The translations under genes were made by a program, and so were the position numbers. From Chryseobacterium sp. G0201 (GTDB taxonomy: Bacteria; Bacteroidota; Bacteroidia; Flavobacteriales; Weeksellaceae), in contig NZ_CP033917.1 in assembly GCF_003815655.1 (NCBI RefSeq), forward strand, positions 4,402,001-4,466,000: DNA of 64,000 bases, read 5' to 3'. Below the pieces are notes generated by a model. That model did not search any database, was not told the DNA's origin, and saw only the letters and a program-made list of their open reading frames with translations. Positions 34,820 to 43,924 of this stretch are shown one piece after another. The first letter of the stretch is position 1, and each line of letters opens with the position of its first letter.

Positions 34820-36223
34820 TTACATGTGGATAGGTCTTTTTCCTGTCGCATCCAATGCAGCTTCTTTAATAGCTTCTGCATATGTAGGGTGAGCATGAGA
34901 ACTTCTTGCAATATCTTCAGCACTTGCACGGAATTCCATAGCGATTACACCTTCTGCAATTAAGTCAGCTGCTCTTGCTCCGATGATGTGCATTCCTAGA
35001 ATTTCGTCCGTTTTTTCGTCAGCGATGATTTTCACCAAACCATCAACATCACCACTTGCACGGCTTCTTCCTAGCGCTCTCATTGGGAAAGATCCTACTT
35101 TAATAGCAACACCTTCTTCTTTCAACTGCTCTTCAGTTTTACCAACTCCTGCAACTTCAGGCCAAGTGTAAACAACACCAGGAATTAAGTTATAGTTAAC
35201 GTGAGGTTTTTGTCCAGCCAATGTTTCAGCAACAAAAACTCCTTCTTCTTCAGCTTTGTGAGCCAACATCGCCCCTTTGATAACGTCACCGATCGCGTAG
35301 ATATTGGCAACGTTAGTCTGTAAGTGATCATTTGTTTTTACTCTTCCTCTTTCGTCAAGTTCAACACCAGCCTTTTCAAGTCCAAGACCGTCTGTGAAAG
35401 GTTTTCTACCTACAGAAACTAAACAGTAATCTCCTTCTACAACTACCTCTGCTCCTTTTTTATCTTTAGCAGTGATCTTTACCGTATCTCCGTTTCTTTC
35501 AACTGCAGAAACCGCTGTAGAAAGCATGAATTTCATTCCTTGCTTCTTAAGAACTTTTGTTAATTCTTTACTTAAAGCTCCATCCATTGTAGGAATAATC
35601 TTGTCCATAAATTCAACAACCGTTACCTGAGCACCTAATCTTAGGTAAACAGAACCTAATTCAAGACCGATAACTCCACCACCGATAACTACTAAATGCT
35701 TAGGAATTTCCTTAAGATTTAAAGCTTCCGTAGAAGTAATCACTCTTTCTTTATCTAAGGTAATGAAAGGTAAAGAAGAAGGCTTAGAGCCCGTTGCAAT
35801 GATTGTATATTTAGAATCGATGGTCTCAGTAGAACCGTCGTTTTTCGTTACTTTGATCTGAGTAGCAGATTCGAAGCTTCCAACACCTTCAAAAACAGTG
35901 ATTTTGTTTTTGTTCATCAGATAGCTGATTCCGTCAGTATTTTGCTTGATCACCTCGTTTTTACGCTCGATCATTCTTGCAATATCAGCCTGAGGCTCAT
36001 TGATAATGATTCCGTGACCTGCGAAATTATGTTTAGCATTTTCGAAATGTTCAGAGCTGTCTAGAAGCGCTTTTGAAGGGATACACCCTACATTAAGACA
36101 CGTTCCGCCTAAAGTTGGATATTTTTCAATAATGGCTGTTGTGAAACCTAATTGTGCAGCACGAATTGCTGCAACATAACCACCAGGACCAGAACCGATT
36201 ACGGTAACATCGAATTGACTCAT
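34820..36223 (-). CDS. lpdA: Dihydrolipoyl dehydrogenase (E3)
   Basis: FAD flavoprotein that reoxidises lipoyl groups of the pyruvate, 2-oxoglutarate or branched-chain dehydrogenase complexes, or of the glycine-cleavage system, passing electrons to NAD+. At 467 aa it is full length: GSGPGGYVAAIRAAQLG (FAD), redox disulfide Cys42/Cys47 in GGTCLNVGCIPS, NAD-binding VVIGGGVIGLELGSVYLRLG, and the C-terminal HAHPTYAEAIKEAAL with the catalytic His. No complex partner lies next to it. The -7 box TAAATTTG is at 36274-36267 (minus). Confidence 0.97.
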   Translation of the reverse strand: MSQFDVTVIGSGPGGYVAAIRAAQLGFTTAIIEKYPTLGGTCLNVGCIPSKALLDSSEHFENAKHNFAGHGIIINEPQADIARMIERKNEVIKQNTDGISYLMNKNKITVFEGVGSFESATQIKVTKNDGSTETIDSKYTIIATGSKPSSLPFITLDKERVITSTEALNLKEIPKHLVVIGGGVIGLELGSVYLRLGAQVTVVEFMDKIIPTMDGALSKELTKVLKKQGMKFMLSTAVSAVERNGDTVKITAKDKKGAEVVVEGDYCLVSVGRKPFTDGLGLEKAGVELDERGRVKTNDHLQTNVANIYAIGDVIKGAMLAHKAEEEGVFVAETLAGQKPHVNYNLIPGVVYTWPEVAGVGKTEEQLKEEGVAIKVGSFPMRALGRSRASGDVDGLVKIIADEKTDEILGMHIIGARAADLIAEGVIAMEFRASAEDIARSSHAHPTYAEAIKEAALDATGKRPIHM

Positions 36224-36325
36224 GTTATTTTATGAATTTGTTTATTATTATCTTTCTTAATGATTACAAATTTACTGATTAATTACCACGTGAGAAAGTG
36301 AGATTTGTCAAATTTTTCTTTAAAC

Positions 36326-36808
36326 TCAAATATCAAGACCATGGATTTCTTCTCCTGTATTTCCATTAATTGCTTTTATTTTAACTGGTTTCTCAATATT
36401 AAGATCCCCTTTAACTTTTATAAGTAATTCTTTACTTTTTCTTTCGTAGTCGTATAGCCAAATTGTATCACTGTTGTATTTTATAATTTTAATTTTTGAA
36501 TTATAATTCATGAAAGTAAAAATTGAATCATCAGCAACTCCCCATCTGTAAATTGATTCATCATAAGGATAATCGTTCCATGCCCATCTCTTATTTTCAA
36601 CTTTATTGAAAGAAAGTTTTTGAAGTTTATTCTTTTTCATAAACTTAAAAGTAAAACCGTAATATTCAGCTCTTTCTCTTGGCCATTCATAATTCCAATA
36701 TCCGATACTATCCTGATAAAGTATAATATCTTCTACTTTTTCTTTAGGACTTTTACAGTTCATAAGTAAAAGAATTCCGGCTAAAGGGATGATGATCTTA
36801 CTTATCAT
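36326..36808 (-). CDS. Lipoprotein of unknown function
   Basis: About 160 residues from ATG 36808 (MISKIIIPLAGILLLMNCKSP), which gives a proper lipoprotein signal with lipobox cysteine at residue 18. The frame is open to an upstream ATG at 36844, but that would put 12 extra residues before the signal. The mature part is Trp/Tyr-rich with YNSDTIWLYDYERKSKELL; no family recognised. It is probably anchored in the outer or inner membrane facing the periplasm. Confidence 0.7.
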   Translation of the reverse strand: MISKIIIPLAGILLLMNCKSPKEKVEDIILYQDSIGYWNYEWPRERAEYYGFTFKFMKKNKLQKLSFNKVENKRWAWNDYPYDESIYRWGVADDSIFTFMNYNSKIKIIKYNSDTIWLYDYERKSKELLIKVKGDLNIEKPVKIKAINGNTGEEIHGLDI

Positions 36809-36874
36809 TTTTTTATTTAAAATAATTAGTAGAGAAACAATCACGAATTTATTAAAATTATCAGCATAAAGAAA

Positions 36875-37225
36875 TTATATATCTACATTGACTTTCCCTT
36901 CTCCAAATGTTCCGGTACTTTCAAAATACGAGCCTCCATAAACATACCATTCAAGATTTTCTAAATGTTCTATAGCATTTTCAGGGGTTATTTGTGAAAG
37001 ATCTTTTTTAGCGACAATCCCTTTGTACCATCTTCCTGATTTAGAATAATGTTCAAATTCAACAAAATAATGAACCCATATTCTTTGACAAAGTTTGCAC
37101 TGTTGAATTGTTACTTCTGCATTTCTTCCGTTCGTATGATCTATTCCTAATTCGGAACTTCTGTATTCAGTATAACTTGAGGTTGGTTTTTCGCAAGCGC
37201 ATCCAATTTTCGGGATTTTTTTCAT
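36875..37225 (-). CDS. Small protein with two Cys pairs, unknown function
   Basis: A 116-aa cytoplasmic protein with Cys9-x-Cys11 and Cys43-x2-Cys46 (IGCACEKP and QQCKLCQRIW), suggesting a single metal site. The rest contains WVHYFVEFEHYSKSGRWYKG and a C-terminal glycine-rich FGEGKVNVDI. I do not recognise the family. It is on the same strand as its neighbours but with separate spacing, so likely transcribed alone. Confidence 0.68.
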   Translation of the reverse strand: MKKIPKIGCACEKPTSSYTEYRSSELGIDHTNGRNAEVTIQQCKLCQRIWVHYFVEFEHYSKSGRWYKGIVAKKDLSQITPENAIEHLENLEWYVYGGSYFESTGTFGEGKVNVDI

Positions 37226-37287
37226 GTATGAAATATTGACTTTTTAGATAAAATTTTGGAGAGCAAATGTAAGAAAATATAAAATCT

Positions 37288-38370
37288 TTATTTCTTCATT
37301 AAATCAAGCAAAACCTTTTCATATCGATCTAAAATAATATCCTTTGAAAACCTTGATCTGATTGAATTTTTAATAGAATCTTTATCATAGCTTCCATGCA
37401 GAATGCTCATTACTTTTTGTGAAAAATCTTCGTGATTTTCAATATCAGAAACTTCTCCGTTCACTCGAGATTGGATGATTTCATTAATTCCGCCCGGACA
37501 ATTATTAGCTAAAGAATACGTTCCACAAGCTCCGGCTTCCAATAATACATTCGGAAAACCTTCATATCTTGATGAAAGAATAAAAAGATCGGCAAATTTC
37601 AGGAATTGATAAGGATTTTCCTGTCTTCCATGAAAGTAAACATTCTTTAATCCTAAGAAATCTTTCATTTGATGTAAAATTTCTTTGTCTTTTCCATCAC
37701 CTAAAATATGGAGTAAAATATTTTCATTTTTAAGCCTTGAAAAAACTTTCAACAAATTATCAAAACCCTTTCTGGAAGATAAATTTCCTATGGCTACAAC
37801 ATTTTTGTAATTGTATTTAAAACTTTCAGGCTTTACGGCTGTTAATAGTTTTTGATCTATAAATTCAAAATCAACAGGATTATTTATTTTAATAATTTTC
37901 TTCGATTTAATGTTGAAATTACTCGTTAAATCTTTCATCATATCATCACTTTGCGCAATGATTCTCTGATAGTTATTGTAAAAATTATAGAAAAATTTTA
38001 TTTCCTTTCTCGTTACATGCTGAGTAACAACATTGGTCTCTCTTGCAATGAATTTTGTTCTCGGAAAAAGCTTAATAAATAATGCTAAATAAGCATTCAC
38101 TTCTCCAAATCCGGAAAATACAATATCCGGTTTTCTTTTATAAATTTCAGCAAGAATAGGCTTTAATGAATGTCTGATTCTTTCTGTATTAATATCAATA
38201 ATTTCAACGTCTTTTTTAACCAAATCAAGATATCCGCCTGTCTTACGTAAAAGCAAAATCTTAGGTTCAAACCGATCTCTGGAAAGATGATTCGCTATTG
38301 TGGTAACAATTCTTTCTGCGCCTCCGGTTTCGAGATCCGGCAGAATAAACATAACAGAAATTTTTTTCAT
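37288..38370 (-). CDS. Glycosyltransferase family 4
   Basis: A 360-aa GT-B retaining glycosyltransferase. The N-terminal FILPDLETGGAERIVTTIANH is the acceptor-side glycine loop; the C-terminal donor-binding domain has GNLSSRKGFDNLLKVF, LHILGDGKDK and the ExxE-type segment SSRYEGFPNVLLEAGACG. It likely adds a sugar to a surface polysaccharide or lipid. It starts 7 bp after the interrupted PH-like membrane gene, which itself follows recQ by 10 bp, so it may depend on read-through from recQ. Confidence 0.92.
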   Translation of the reverse strand: MKKISVMFILPDLETGGAERIVTTIANHLSRDRFEPKILLLRKTGGYLDLVKKDVEIIDINTERIRHSLKPILAEIYKRKPDIVFSGFGEVNAYLALFIKLFPRTKFIARETNVVTQHVTRKEIKFFYNFYNNYQRIIAQSDDMMKDLTSNFNIKSKKIIKINNPVDFEFIDQKLLTAVKPESFKYNYKNVVAIGNLSSRKGFDNLLKVFSRLKNENILLHILGDGKDKEILHQMKDFLGLKNVYFHGRQENPYQFLKFADLFILSSRYEGFPNVLLEAGACGTYSLANNCPGGINEIIQSRVNGEVSDIENHEDFSQKVMSILHGSYDKDSIKNSIRSRFSKDIILDRYEKVLLDLMKK

Positions 38371-38377
38371 TAGTAAA

Positions 38378-38920
38378 TTAATAAAAAGTTTTATTGATCT
38401 TTAGCCCCAAACTTTCAAAAACAGGAATAATTTCGTTAATATTTTCTACGCTTAGAAATACATATTCATCTTCCTTGAAATTCATCCCGCTTCTAGTAAA
38501 AAAAGAAAAATTCTCATCATTGCTTCCGAAAATATCTTCCGGTTCGCCAAAAATGATATTTCCAAAATAGTTACGATTCATTTCTACATTTATTCTTTTT
38601 ATTTCTTCAAAATTTTTAGATTTCAAAATTTCCTTATTTGATTTTTCAGCAACAATTATTCTTTGATTGGTTATCAAGTAATAATTGTTTTTCAAATCAA
38701 AATATCTCAAAACCCATCGAAAAAACACTAAATACAGAGCCACTAAAAACATGACTATTGCAAAAATGAAAAGAACAGCATTCATATTTACAAGAAATAA
38801 GATGGAAATACCAAGAAAGAAAAAGGAGAAAACAATTCAAATTTTTTCAGTCATATTAAAAAAGAAACCCTTCTTTGGAAGAATTTCTTTTAAAATTACT
38901 TCATTAAGATTTAAAAACAT
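38378..38920 (-). pseudogene. PH-like membrane protein gene with one in-frame TGA
   Basis: A single frame from ATG 38920 (MFLNLNEVILKEILPKKGFF) to the stop at 38378 is broken only by TGA at 38839-38837 (codon 28). The stop lies just before the first hydrophobic segment (IVFSFFFLGISILFLV). An internal ATG 38785 gives a 135-aa product with the second membrane segment (VLFIFAIVMFLVALYLVFF) and a PH-like domain (NNYYLITNQRIIVAEKSNKE). The complete 180-aa form, two helices followed by a PH-like domain, is a familiar bacterial layout. The truncated form may still be translated. Function unknown. Confidence 0.65.
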
Positions 38921-38930
38921 TTTAAATTAC

Positions 38931-41135
38931 TTAATTAGCAACGTCACTGATAAACTTGATTCTCAACATTCTCACTTCTTCATCAGAAAGTTCATCTCCA
39001 AATTCGTCCAACAAGACTTTCATACTGTCGCTTTCAGATTCGGTCATGAATTCCATGAAACCGTCTACAATATCTTCATCAAAATTATCTTCGATATAAT
39101 AATCTATATTTAACTTTGTACCCTGATATACAATACGTTCCATCTCTTTCAACAGATCATCCATTGATAGGTTTTTGGCTCTTGCAATATCCTCAAGGTC
39201 AATTTTTTTATCCGTACTCTGAATGATAAACACTTTGTGGCTGGATTTATTCGCAACCTGTTTCAACACCATATCTTGGGTACGTTCTATGTTGTTATCT
39301 TCAACATATGTATTTATAAAATCCGCAAATTCTTTACCATACTTTTTGGCTTTTCCTTCGCCAACTCCGTAGATTTTGGCGATTTCATCCAATGTGATAG
39401 GATATTGAACCGTCATGTCTTCTAAACTCGGGTCCATGAAGACCGTGTAAGGCGGAATTCCGTATTTTTTTGCGACTTTTTTTCTAAGGTCTTTTAATTG
39501 TTCAAATAGTTTTTGGTCTAAACTTCCATTGGCCTGCATTTGAACCTGATCACTTTCAGCTTTTGTCTGAGAAAGATCAAATTCCCGGTCTTCAGCAATT
39601 AAAAATGAATGTTCAAGTTCTCCTTTTAAAACCAATTGTCCTTTTTCAGAAATTTTTAAAACACCATAAGTCTCAATATCTTTTTGAAGGAAATTCTGAA
39701 CCGTGGCCTGTCTTAAAATTGTTTTCCAATAATTGTCTTTATCTTCTTTTCCGAAGCCGAAGAAGGAAGTTTGTTCTAATTTATACGATTTTGTAACAGC
39801 GCTTTCCTTTCCAACAATCACAGAAATCAAATCTTTAGACTTGAATTTTTCTCCAGTCATGTTAATCAGTTCCAACACCTTTTTCAAGTCTTCTGTTGCA
39901 TCTTTCAGTTTCGGAGGATTGGATGCATTATCACACATTTTGGCTCCCTCACCTGTTATCGGATCAAAAATTTCACCAAAATAATACAGAATATACTGTC
40001 TTCTGCTCATTGAAGTTTCGGCGTAACCTACCACTTCATTTAAAAGCTGTAATCCGATTTCTCTTTCTGAAACGGGCTTCTGAGCTAAGAATTTTTCTAA
40101 TTTCTCAATATCTTTCGGATCGTAAAACGACAGACAATAGCCTTCGCCACCATCCCGACCTGCGCGACCGGTTTCCTGATAATAACTTTCCAGTGATTTT
40201 GGGAAATCATAGTGAATTACAAATCGTACGTCAGGTTTGTCGATTCCCATTCCGAATGCAATCGTAGCTACAATCACATCGGCATCTTCCATCAAAAATT
40301 TATCCTGATTGGCAACTCGTACTTTTTGGTCGAGTCCGGCGTGATAAGGAAGTGCATTAATTCCGTTCACCTGTAAAAGCTGAGCAAATTCTTCAACCTT
40401 TCTTCGGCTTAAACAATAAACAATTCCTGATTTTCCTTTTCTCTCATTGATAAATTTAACGATCTCTCTATCTATATTAACCTTTGGGCGAACTTCATAA
40501 TATAAATTCGCACGGTTAAAACTTTCTTTAAAGACTAAAGCATTCGTCATTCCCAACGTTTTCTGGATATCATCCTGAACTTTTGGAGTTGCCGTTGCCG
40601 TTAATGCAATCACCGGAACATCGGCAATTTTATCGATAATAGATTTTAAGTTTCTGTATTCCGGTCTGAAATCGTGCCCCCACTCTGAGATACAGTGCGC
40701 CTCGTCTATAGCAACAAAAGAAATCTTGACATCTTTAAAGAAATCAACATAATCTTCTTTGATCAAAGATTCCGGAGCTACATATAACAGTTTTGTTCTG
40801 CCACTTGTAATATCGTCAAAAACCTGTTTGGTCTGCGTTTTGTTTAATGATGAATTTAAAACGTGCGCAACTCCGCTTTCAGATGAAAGGCCATTTACAG
40901 CATCCACCTGATTCTTCATTAATGCTATCAAAGGCGAAACCACTATTGCGGTTCCTTCAGAAATAAGAGCTGGAAGCTGGTAGCATAAAGACTTCCCCCC
41001 TCCTGTAGGCATCAAAACAAATATATCCTTTCCGTTCAGTAGATTTTCTATGATCTCTTCCTGTTGACCTTTGAAGGTAGAAAATCCGAAATATTTTTTC
41101 AATTCGCCCGATAAATTGGCTTTTTTTGCGCTCAT
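38931..41135 (-). CDS. recQ: ATP-dependent DNA helicase RecQ
   Basis: A 3'-5' helicase for recombination and fork repair, 734 aa. Walker A MPTGGGKSLCYQLPA (residues 42-56), DEAH box 144-147 (IDEAHCISEWGHDFRPEY), motif VI YYQETGRAGRDG, then RQC and an HRDC domain (about 545-625). The RQC zinc site is degenerate: where E. coli has four Cys, this protein has SRRQYILYYFGE and KMCDNASNPPK with one Cys. An extra C-terminal ~100 residues are acidic. A -7 box TAACTTTG lies at 41175-41168 (minus). Confidence 0.95.
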   Translation of the reverse strand: MSAKKANLSGELKKYFGFSTFKGQQEEIIENLLNGKDIFVLMPTGGGKSLCYQLPALISEGTAIVVSPLIALMKNQVDAVNGLSSESGVAHVLNSSLNKTQTKQVFDDITSGRTKLLYVAPESLIKEDYVDFFKDVKISFVAIDEAHCISEWGHDFRPEYRNLKSIIDKIADVPVIALTATATPKVQDDIQKTLGMTNALVFKESFNRANLYYEVRPKVNIDREIVKFINERKGKSGIVYCLSRRKVEEFAQLLQVNGINALPYHAGLDQKVRVANQDKFLMEDADVIVATIAFGMGIDKPDVRFVIHYDFPKSLESYYQETGRAGRDGGEGYCLSFYDPKDIEKLEKFLAQKPVSEREIGLQLLNEVVGYAETSMSRRQYILYYFGEIFDPITGEGAKMCDNASNPPKLKDATEDLKKVLELINMTGEKFKSKDLISVIVGKESAVTKSYKLEQTSFFGFGKEDKDNYWKTILRQATVQNFLQKDIETYGVLKISEKGQLVLKGELEHSFLIAEDREFDLSQTKAESDQVQMQANGSLDQKLFEQLKDLRKKVAKKYGIPPYTVFMDPSLEDMTVQYPITLDEIAKIYGVGEGKAKKYGKEFADFINTYVEDNNIERTQDMVLKQVANKSSHKVFIIQSTDKKIDLEDIARAKNLSMDDLLKEMERIVYQGTKLNIDYYIEDNFDEDIVDGFMEFMTESESDSMKVLLDEFGDELSDEEVRMLRIKFISDVAN

Positions 41136-41296
41136 CTAATTTTGTATTGCTAAATTTGCATCTATCCCAAAGTTATAAAATTTTTGCTAAAAATAAAAGC
41201 GAACGAATTTATAAAAATAAAATTTATATTAAATATTCTTTTTAAAGTATAAATTTATATCAGGAGATTTTTGTATACAAAATTGTAAAAGTAAAA

Positions 41297-42256
41297 ATGG
41301 AAAGACCTAATATTATTTCAATCGCAAAAAGCACTTTAGAAATAGAAATTTCAGAACTTGAAAAATTAAAGAAAAGAATAGGCGAAGATTTTGCAAAAGC
41401 AGTTGAAATTATTCACTCGGCAAAAGGAAAATTAATCGTTGTAGGAATCGGAAAATCTGCTCACGTTGGAAATAAAATCGTAGCCACATTGAACTCTACA
41501 GGTACTCCATCGCAGTTTCTTCACGCTTCGGAAGCCATTCACGGAGATTTGGGAGTCATTCAAAAACAGGATGTTGTTTTATGTATTTCTCATTCAGGAA
41601 ACTCTCCTGAAATTGTAACGCTGGTTCCTTATTTAAAAGATTATTCTTCCGCTTTGATCGGAATGACGGGCAATAAAAAAAGTAAACTTGCAGAATTTTC
41701 AGAAATCATATTAGATACTCATGTTGACATGGAAGCTTGTCCGAACAAATTGGCTCCAACAAGTTCAACAACTTTACAAATGGCTTTGGGAGACGCTTTA
41801 GCTATCGCTTTGATGGAATTGAATGATTTTAAAGAAAATGATTTTGCGAAATTTCACCCCGGAGGAAGTTTAGGAAAGAATTTGATTTCAAAAGTTGATG
41901 ATTTTCTTTCTTCTCAAAAACCTCAGGTTGCGGAAGATTCTACTGTAAGAGATGTTATCATCTCGATCAGCGCCTCAAGACACGGAATTACCGTTGTAAC
42001 GAATGAAGATAAAATCATCGGAGTTGTTACTGACGGAGATTTAAGACGAATGCTGATGAAAGGTGAAGATGTTTCTAAAGTTTTAGCGAAAGATATCATG
42101 TCTGCCAACCCAAAAACAATCGAAAAAGACGCTCTGGCAAAAGAAGCCATGAAAATTTTAAAAGAAAATAACATCGGACAGCTTATTGTAACTGAAAACG
42201 GAAAATATTTCGGAATTATTGATCTGCACAAGCTGTTGGATGAAGGAATAAATTAG
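41297..42256 (+). CDS. kdsD: D-arabinose-5-phosphate isomerase (KpsF/GutQ)
   Basis: Converts ribulose-5-phosphate to arabinose-5-phosphate, the first step towards Kdo of lipopolysaccharide. The 319 aa hold an N-terminal SIS sugar-isomerase domain (VVGIGKSAHVGNKIVATLNS, FLHASEAIHGDLG, CISHSGNSPEIV) and two C-terminal CBS domains (about 205-319: TVRDVIISISASRHGITVVT and KTIEKDALAKEAMKILKENN). Divergent from recQ; tatC follows after about 97 bp. Confidence 0.94.
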   Translation: MERPNIISIAKSTLEIEISELEKLKKRIGEDFAKAVEIIHSAKGKLIVVGIGKSAHVGNKIVATLNSTGTPSQFLHASEAIHGDLGVIQKQDVVLCISHSGNSPEIVTLVPYLKDYSSALIGMTGNKKSKLAEFSEIILDTHVDMEACPNKLAPTSSTTLQMALGDALAIALMELNDFKENDFAKFHPGGSLGKNLISKVDDFLSSQKPQVAEDSTVRDVIISISASRHGITVVTNEDKIIGVVTDGDLRRMLMKGEDVSKVLAKDIMSANPKTIEKDALAKEAMKILKENNIGQLIVTENGKYFGIIDLHKLLDEGIN

Positions 42257-42324
42257 AATCTAGATATTAAAAGTTAGAAATTAGTTCTGAAATATAAAAA
42301 AGTCTAACTTCTATAAATATTTCA

Positions 42325-42332
42325 TAAATTTG
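42325..42332 (+). promoter_or_regulatory. -7 box for tatC
   Basis: TAAATTTG fits TAnnTTTG and ends 20 bp before the GTG start of tatC. Confidence 0.55.
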
Positions 42333-42352
42333 GAACTTTAAAAAATTATTCT

Positions 42353-43180
42353 GTGAGTGAAGGTAAAGAAATGTCCTTTCTTGGGCATATTGGAGAATTA
42401 AGAGGTCATCTTGTACGATCAATGATCGCGATCATAGTTGCCGCTTTCGCTGTTGGTTTTAATATCAACTGGATCATGGACCATATCTTTTTTGGACCTA
42501 CCAGAAATGATTTCCCGACATTTGAAATCGTTAATCACTTTTCGAGAATGATTTTGGGAGAAGACAGCATTCACCTTCCGAAAGAGTTTCCTGTGCGTGT
42601 ACAAAGGCTTTACCAGCAGTTTAATGTAATGATGTCCGTTTCTATTTTTGGTGGAATCGTTGGCGCATTTCCTTACATTGTTTGGGAGTTGTGGCGTTTT
42701 ATCGGCCCAGCTTTGCATCCGAGAGAGAGAAAAAATTCAATCTTTATTATCAATGCGATTTGGATTCTTTTCATGACAGGCGTTTTATGTGGATATTTTT
42801 TAATCCTTCCTTTTGCTATTAATTTTGGGGTGATCTTCAAAATTTCAGATATTATTGTTCCGCTTTATGACTTAAGCGATTATACAACGTTATTTTTACA
42901 GGTTATTTTGGGGATGGGTGTTATTTTTCTTTTCCCGATCCTTATTTATTTCCTTACGACAATTGGAATTTTGACACCAAAATTCATGAGAACATACCGT
43001 CGTCACGCGATTGTTTTAATTATGGTTGTTGCGGCAATTATTACTCCTGCAGACGTTTTAAGTATGATCATGGCTGCGTTACCGTTACTTTTACTGTATG
43101 AATTCAGTATCATTATGTGTGCTTATACTCATAAGAAAGTTCTGAAACGTGAAGAAAATCTTCCTGCTGTTCAAAAGTAA
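42353..43180 (+). CDS. tatC: Sec-independent translocase TatC
   Basis: Receptor subunit of the twin-arginine translocase for folded proteins, 275 aa with six membrane helices. Signatures: MSFLGHIGELRGHLVRSMIA at the N-terminus with the conserved Glu, FGGIVGAFPYIVWELWRFIG with PALHPRERK, and FPILIYFLTTIGILTPKFMR. The periplasmic loop after TM1 is long, as usual in Bacteroidota. The start is GTG (MSEGKEMSFL). No tatA is adjacent. Confidence 0.96.
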   Translation: MSEGKEMSFLGHIGELRGHLVRSMIAIIVAAFAVGFNINWIMDHIFFGPTRNDFPTFEIVNHFSRMILGEDSIHLPKEFPVRVQRLYQQFNVMMSVSIFGGIVGAFPYIVWELWRFIGPALHPRERKNSIFIINAIWILFMTGVLCGYFLILPFAINFGVIFKISDIIVPLYDLSDYTTLFLQVILGMGVIFLFPILIYFLTTIGILTPKFMRTYRRHAIVLIMVVAAIITPADVLSMIMAALPLLLLYEFSIIMCAYTHKKVLKREENLPAVQK

Positions 43181-43204
43181 TTTAGACTAAGATTTTAATC
43201 GAAA

Positions 43205-43711
43205 ATGATCAAAGAACTAAACCGAATTGAAGATTCTGTTTTTAAAACCCTACAATTAAATCTATCGAACATTGAGACAGATTTAGAATGTGAAGAATAT
43301 TTTGGTCATAACTTTTCACTTAATAATTTTAAAATTAAATTCCGGAAAGCTAAAATTACGCCTACCAAAAACGGCCAATTTGTGACTTTATGGAGAAGAA
43401 ATTCTGACGGGAAAACTGAACCTTTCAACGCTTCCGATGATTTTGATTTTTATATTATCGCGACAGAAAAAGATACTCAATTCGGATTTTTTATCTTTCC
43501 TAAAAAAATATTAGGCGAAAAACAAATTTTAACGGATAGGCAAAAAGAAGGCAAACGAGGTTTTCGAGTTTACCCAAATTGGGATGAACCTGAAAGTAAG
43601 CAAGCTGAAAAAACTAAGAACTGGCAATCAAAATATTTTATTGACATTTCTGATAATAACGAAATAGATTTTAATAAATTCAAAAATATTATTGAAGGAA
43701 TTTTTAATTAG
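43205..43711 (+). CDS. MepB-family protein
   Basis: A 168-aa soluble protein matching the MepB family (named from the staphylococcal mepRAB locus): NNFKIKFRKAKITPTKNGQF then VTLWRR, FDFYIIATEKDTQFGFFIFP and GEKQILTDRQKEGKRGFRVY. The biochemical activity is unknown; it resembles a small nucleotide-linked or DNA-binding fold but this is not established. It starts 24 bp after tatC, possibly co-transcribed. No MATE pump gene is nearby, unlike in staphylococci. Confidence 0.85.
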   Translation: MIKELNRIEDSVFKTLQLNLSNIETDLECEEYFGHNFSLNNFKIKFRKAKITPTKNGQFVTLWRRNSDGKTEPFNASDDFDFYIIATEKDTQFGFFIFPKKILGEKQILTDRQKEGKRGFRVYPNWDEPESKQAEKTKNWQSKYFIDISDNNEIDFNKFKNIIEGIFN

Positions 43712-43734
43712 AATTAAAAAGTAAATATTATCTT

Positions 43735-43867
43735 CGTCATTCCGGAGGAATCTCAACTCTTAGTTATTGTAAAACTAGAGTCCACGGTCTACTATGTTCG
43801 GCTCTTAATGACAAACTTTGTGAATATTTTGGTCAATATTACTGTCATTCTGACGAAGAAAGAATCT
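43735..43867. repeat. Cluster of degenerate GTCAT-type repeats
   Basis: Three degenerate copies: CGTCATTCCGGAGGAATCTC (43735-43754), a reversed end CTCTTAATGACAAA (43803-43816) and TGTCATTCTGACGAAGAAAG followed by AATCT (43843-43867). They fill the mepB-M1 peptidase gap. Confidence 0.6.
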
Positions 43868-43895
43868 AAATTGCATTTTAATTATTAAAATTTTC

Positions 43896-43903
43896 TATTT
43901 TTG
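43896..43903 (+). promoter_or_regulatory. -7 box for the M1 peptidase gene
   Basis: TATTTTTG fits TAnnTTTG. A TTG at 43871-43873 lies 22 bp upstream. The box ends 21 bp before the ATG. Confidence 0.5.
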
Positions 43904-43924
43904 GGTAGATTAATTTAATTTCAA

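Noticed and set aside
20304..38839. TGA recoded as Trp or selenocysteine
   Set aside because: TGA is used as a normal stop in this window (for example parC and the Zn-PH-SHOCT gene), one interrupted gene has TAA instead, and no SECIS-like structure is apparent at the sites.
41150..41157. Plus-strand TAAATTTG as the kdsD promoter
   Set aside because: It is 140 bp from the ATG and inside the recQ leader; it may be chance in AT-rich DNA, so it is not listed as a feature.
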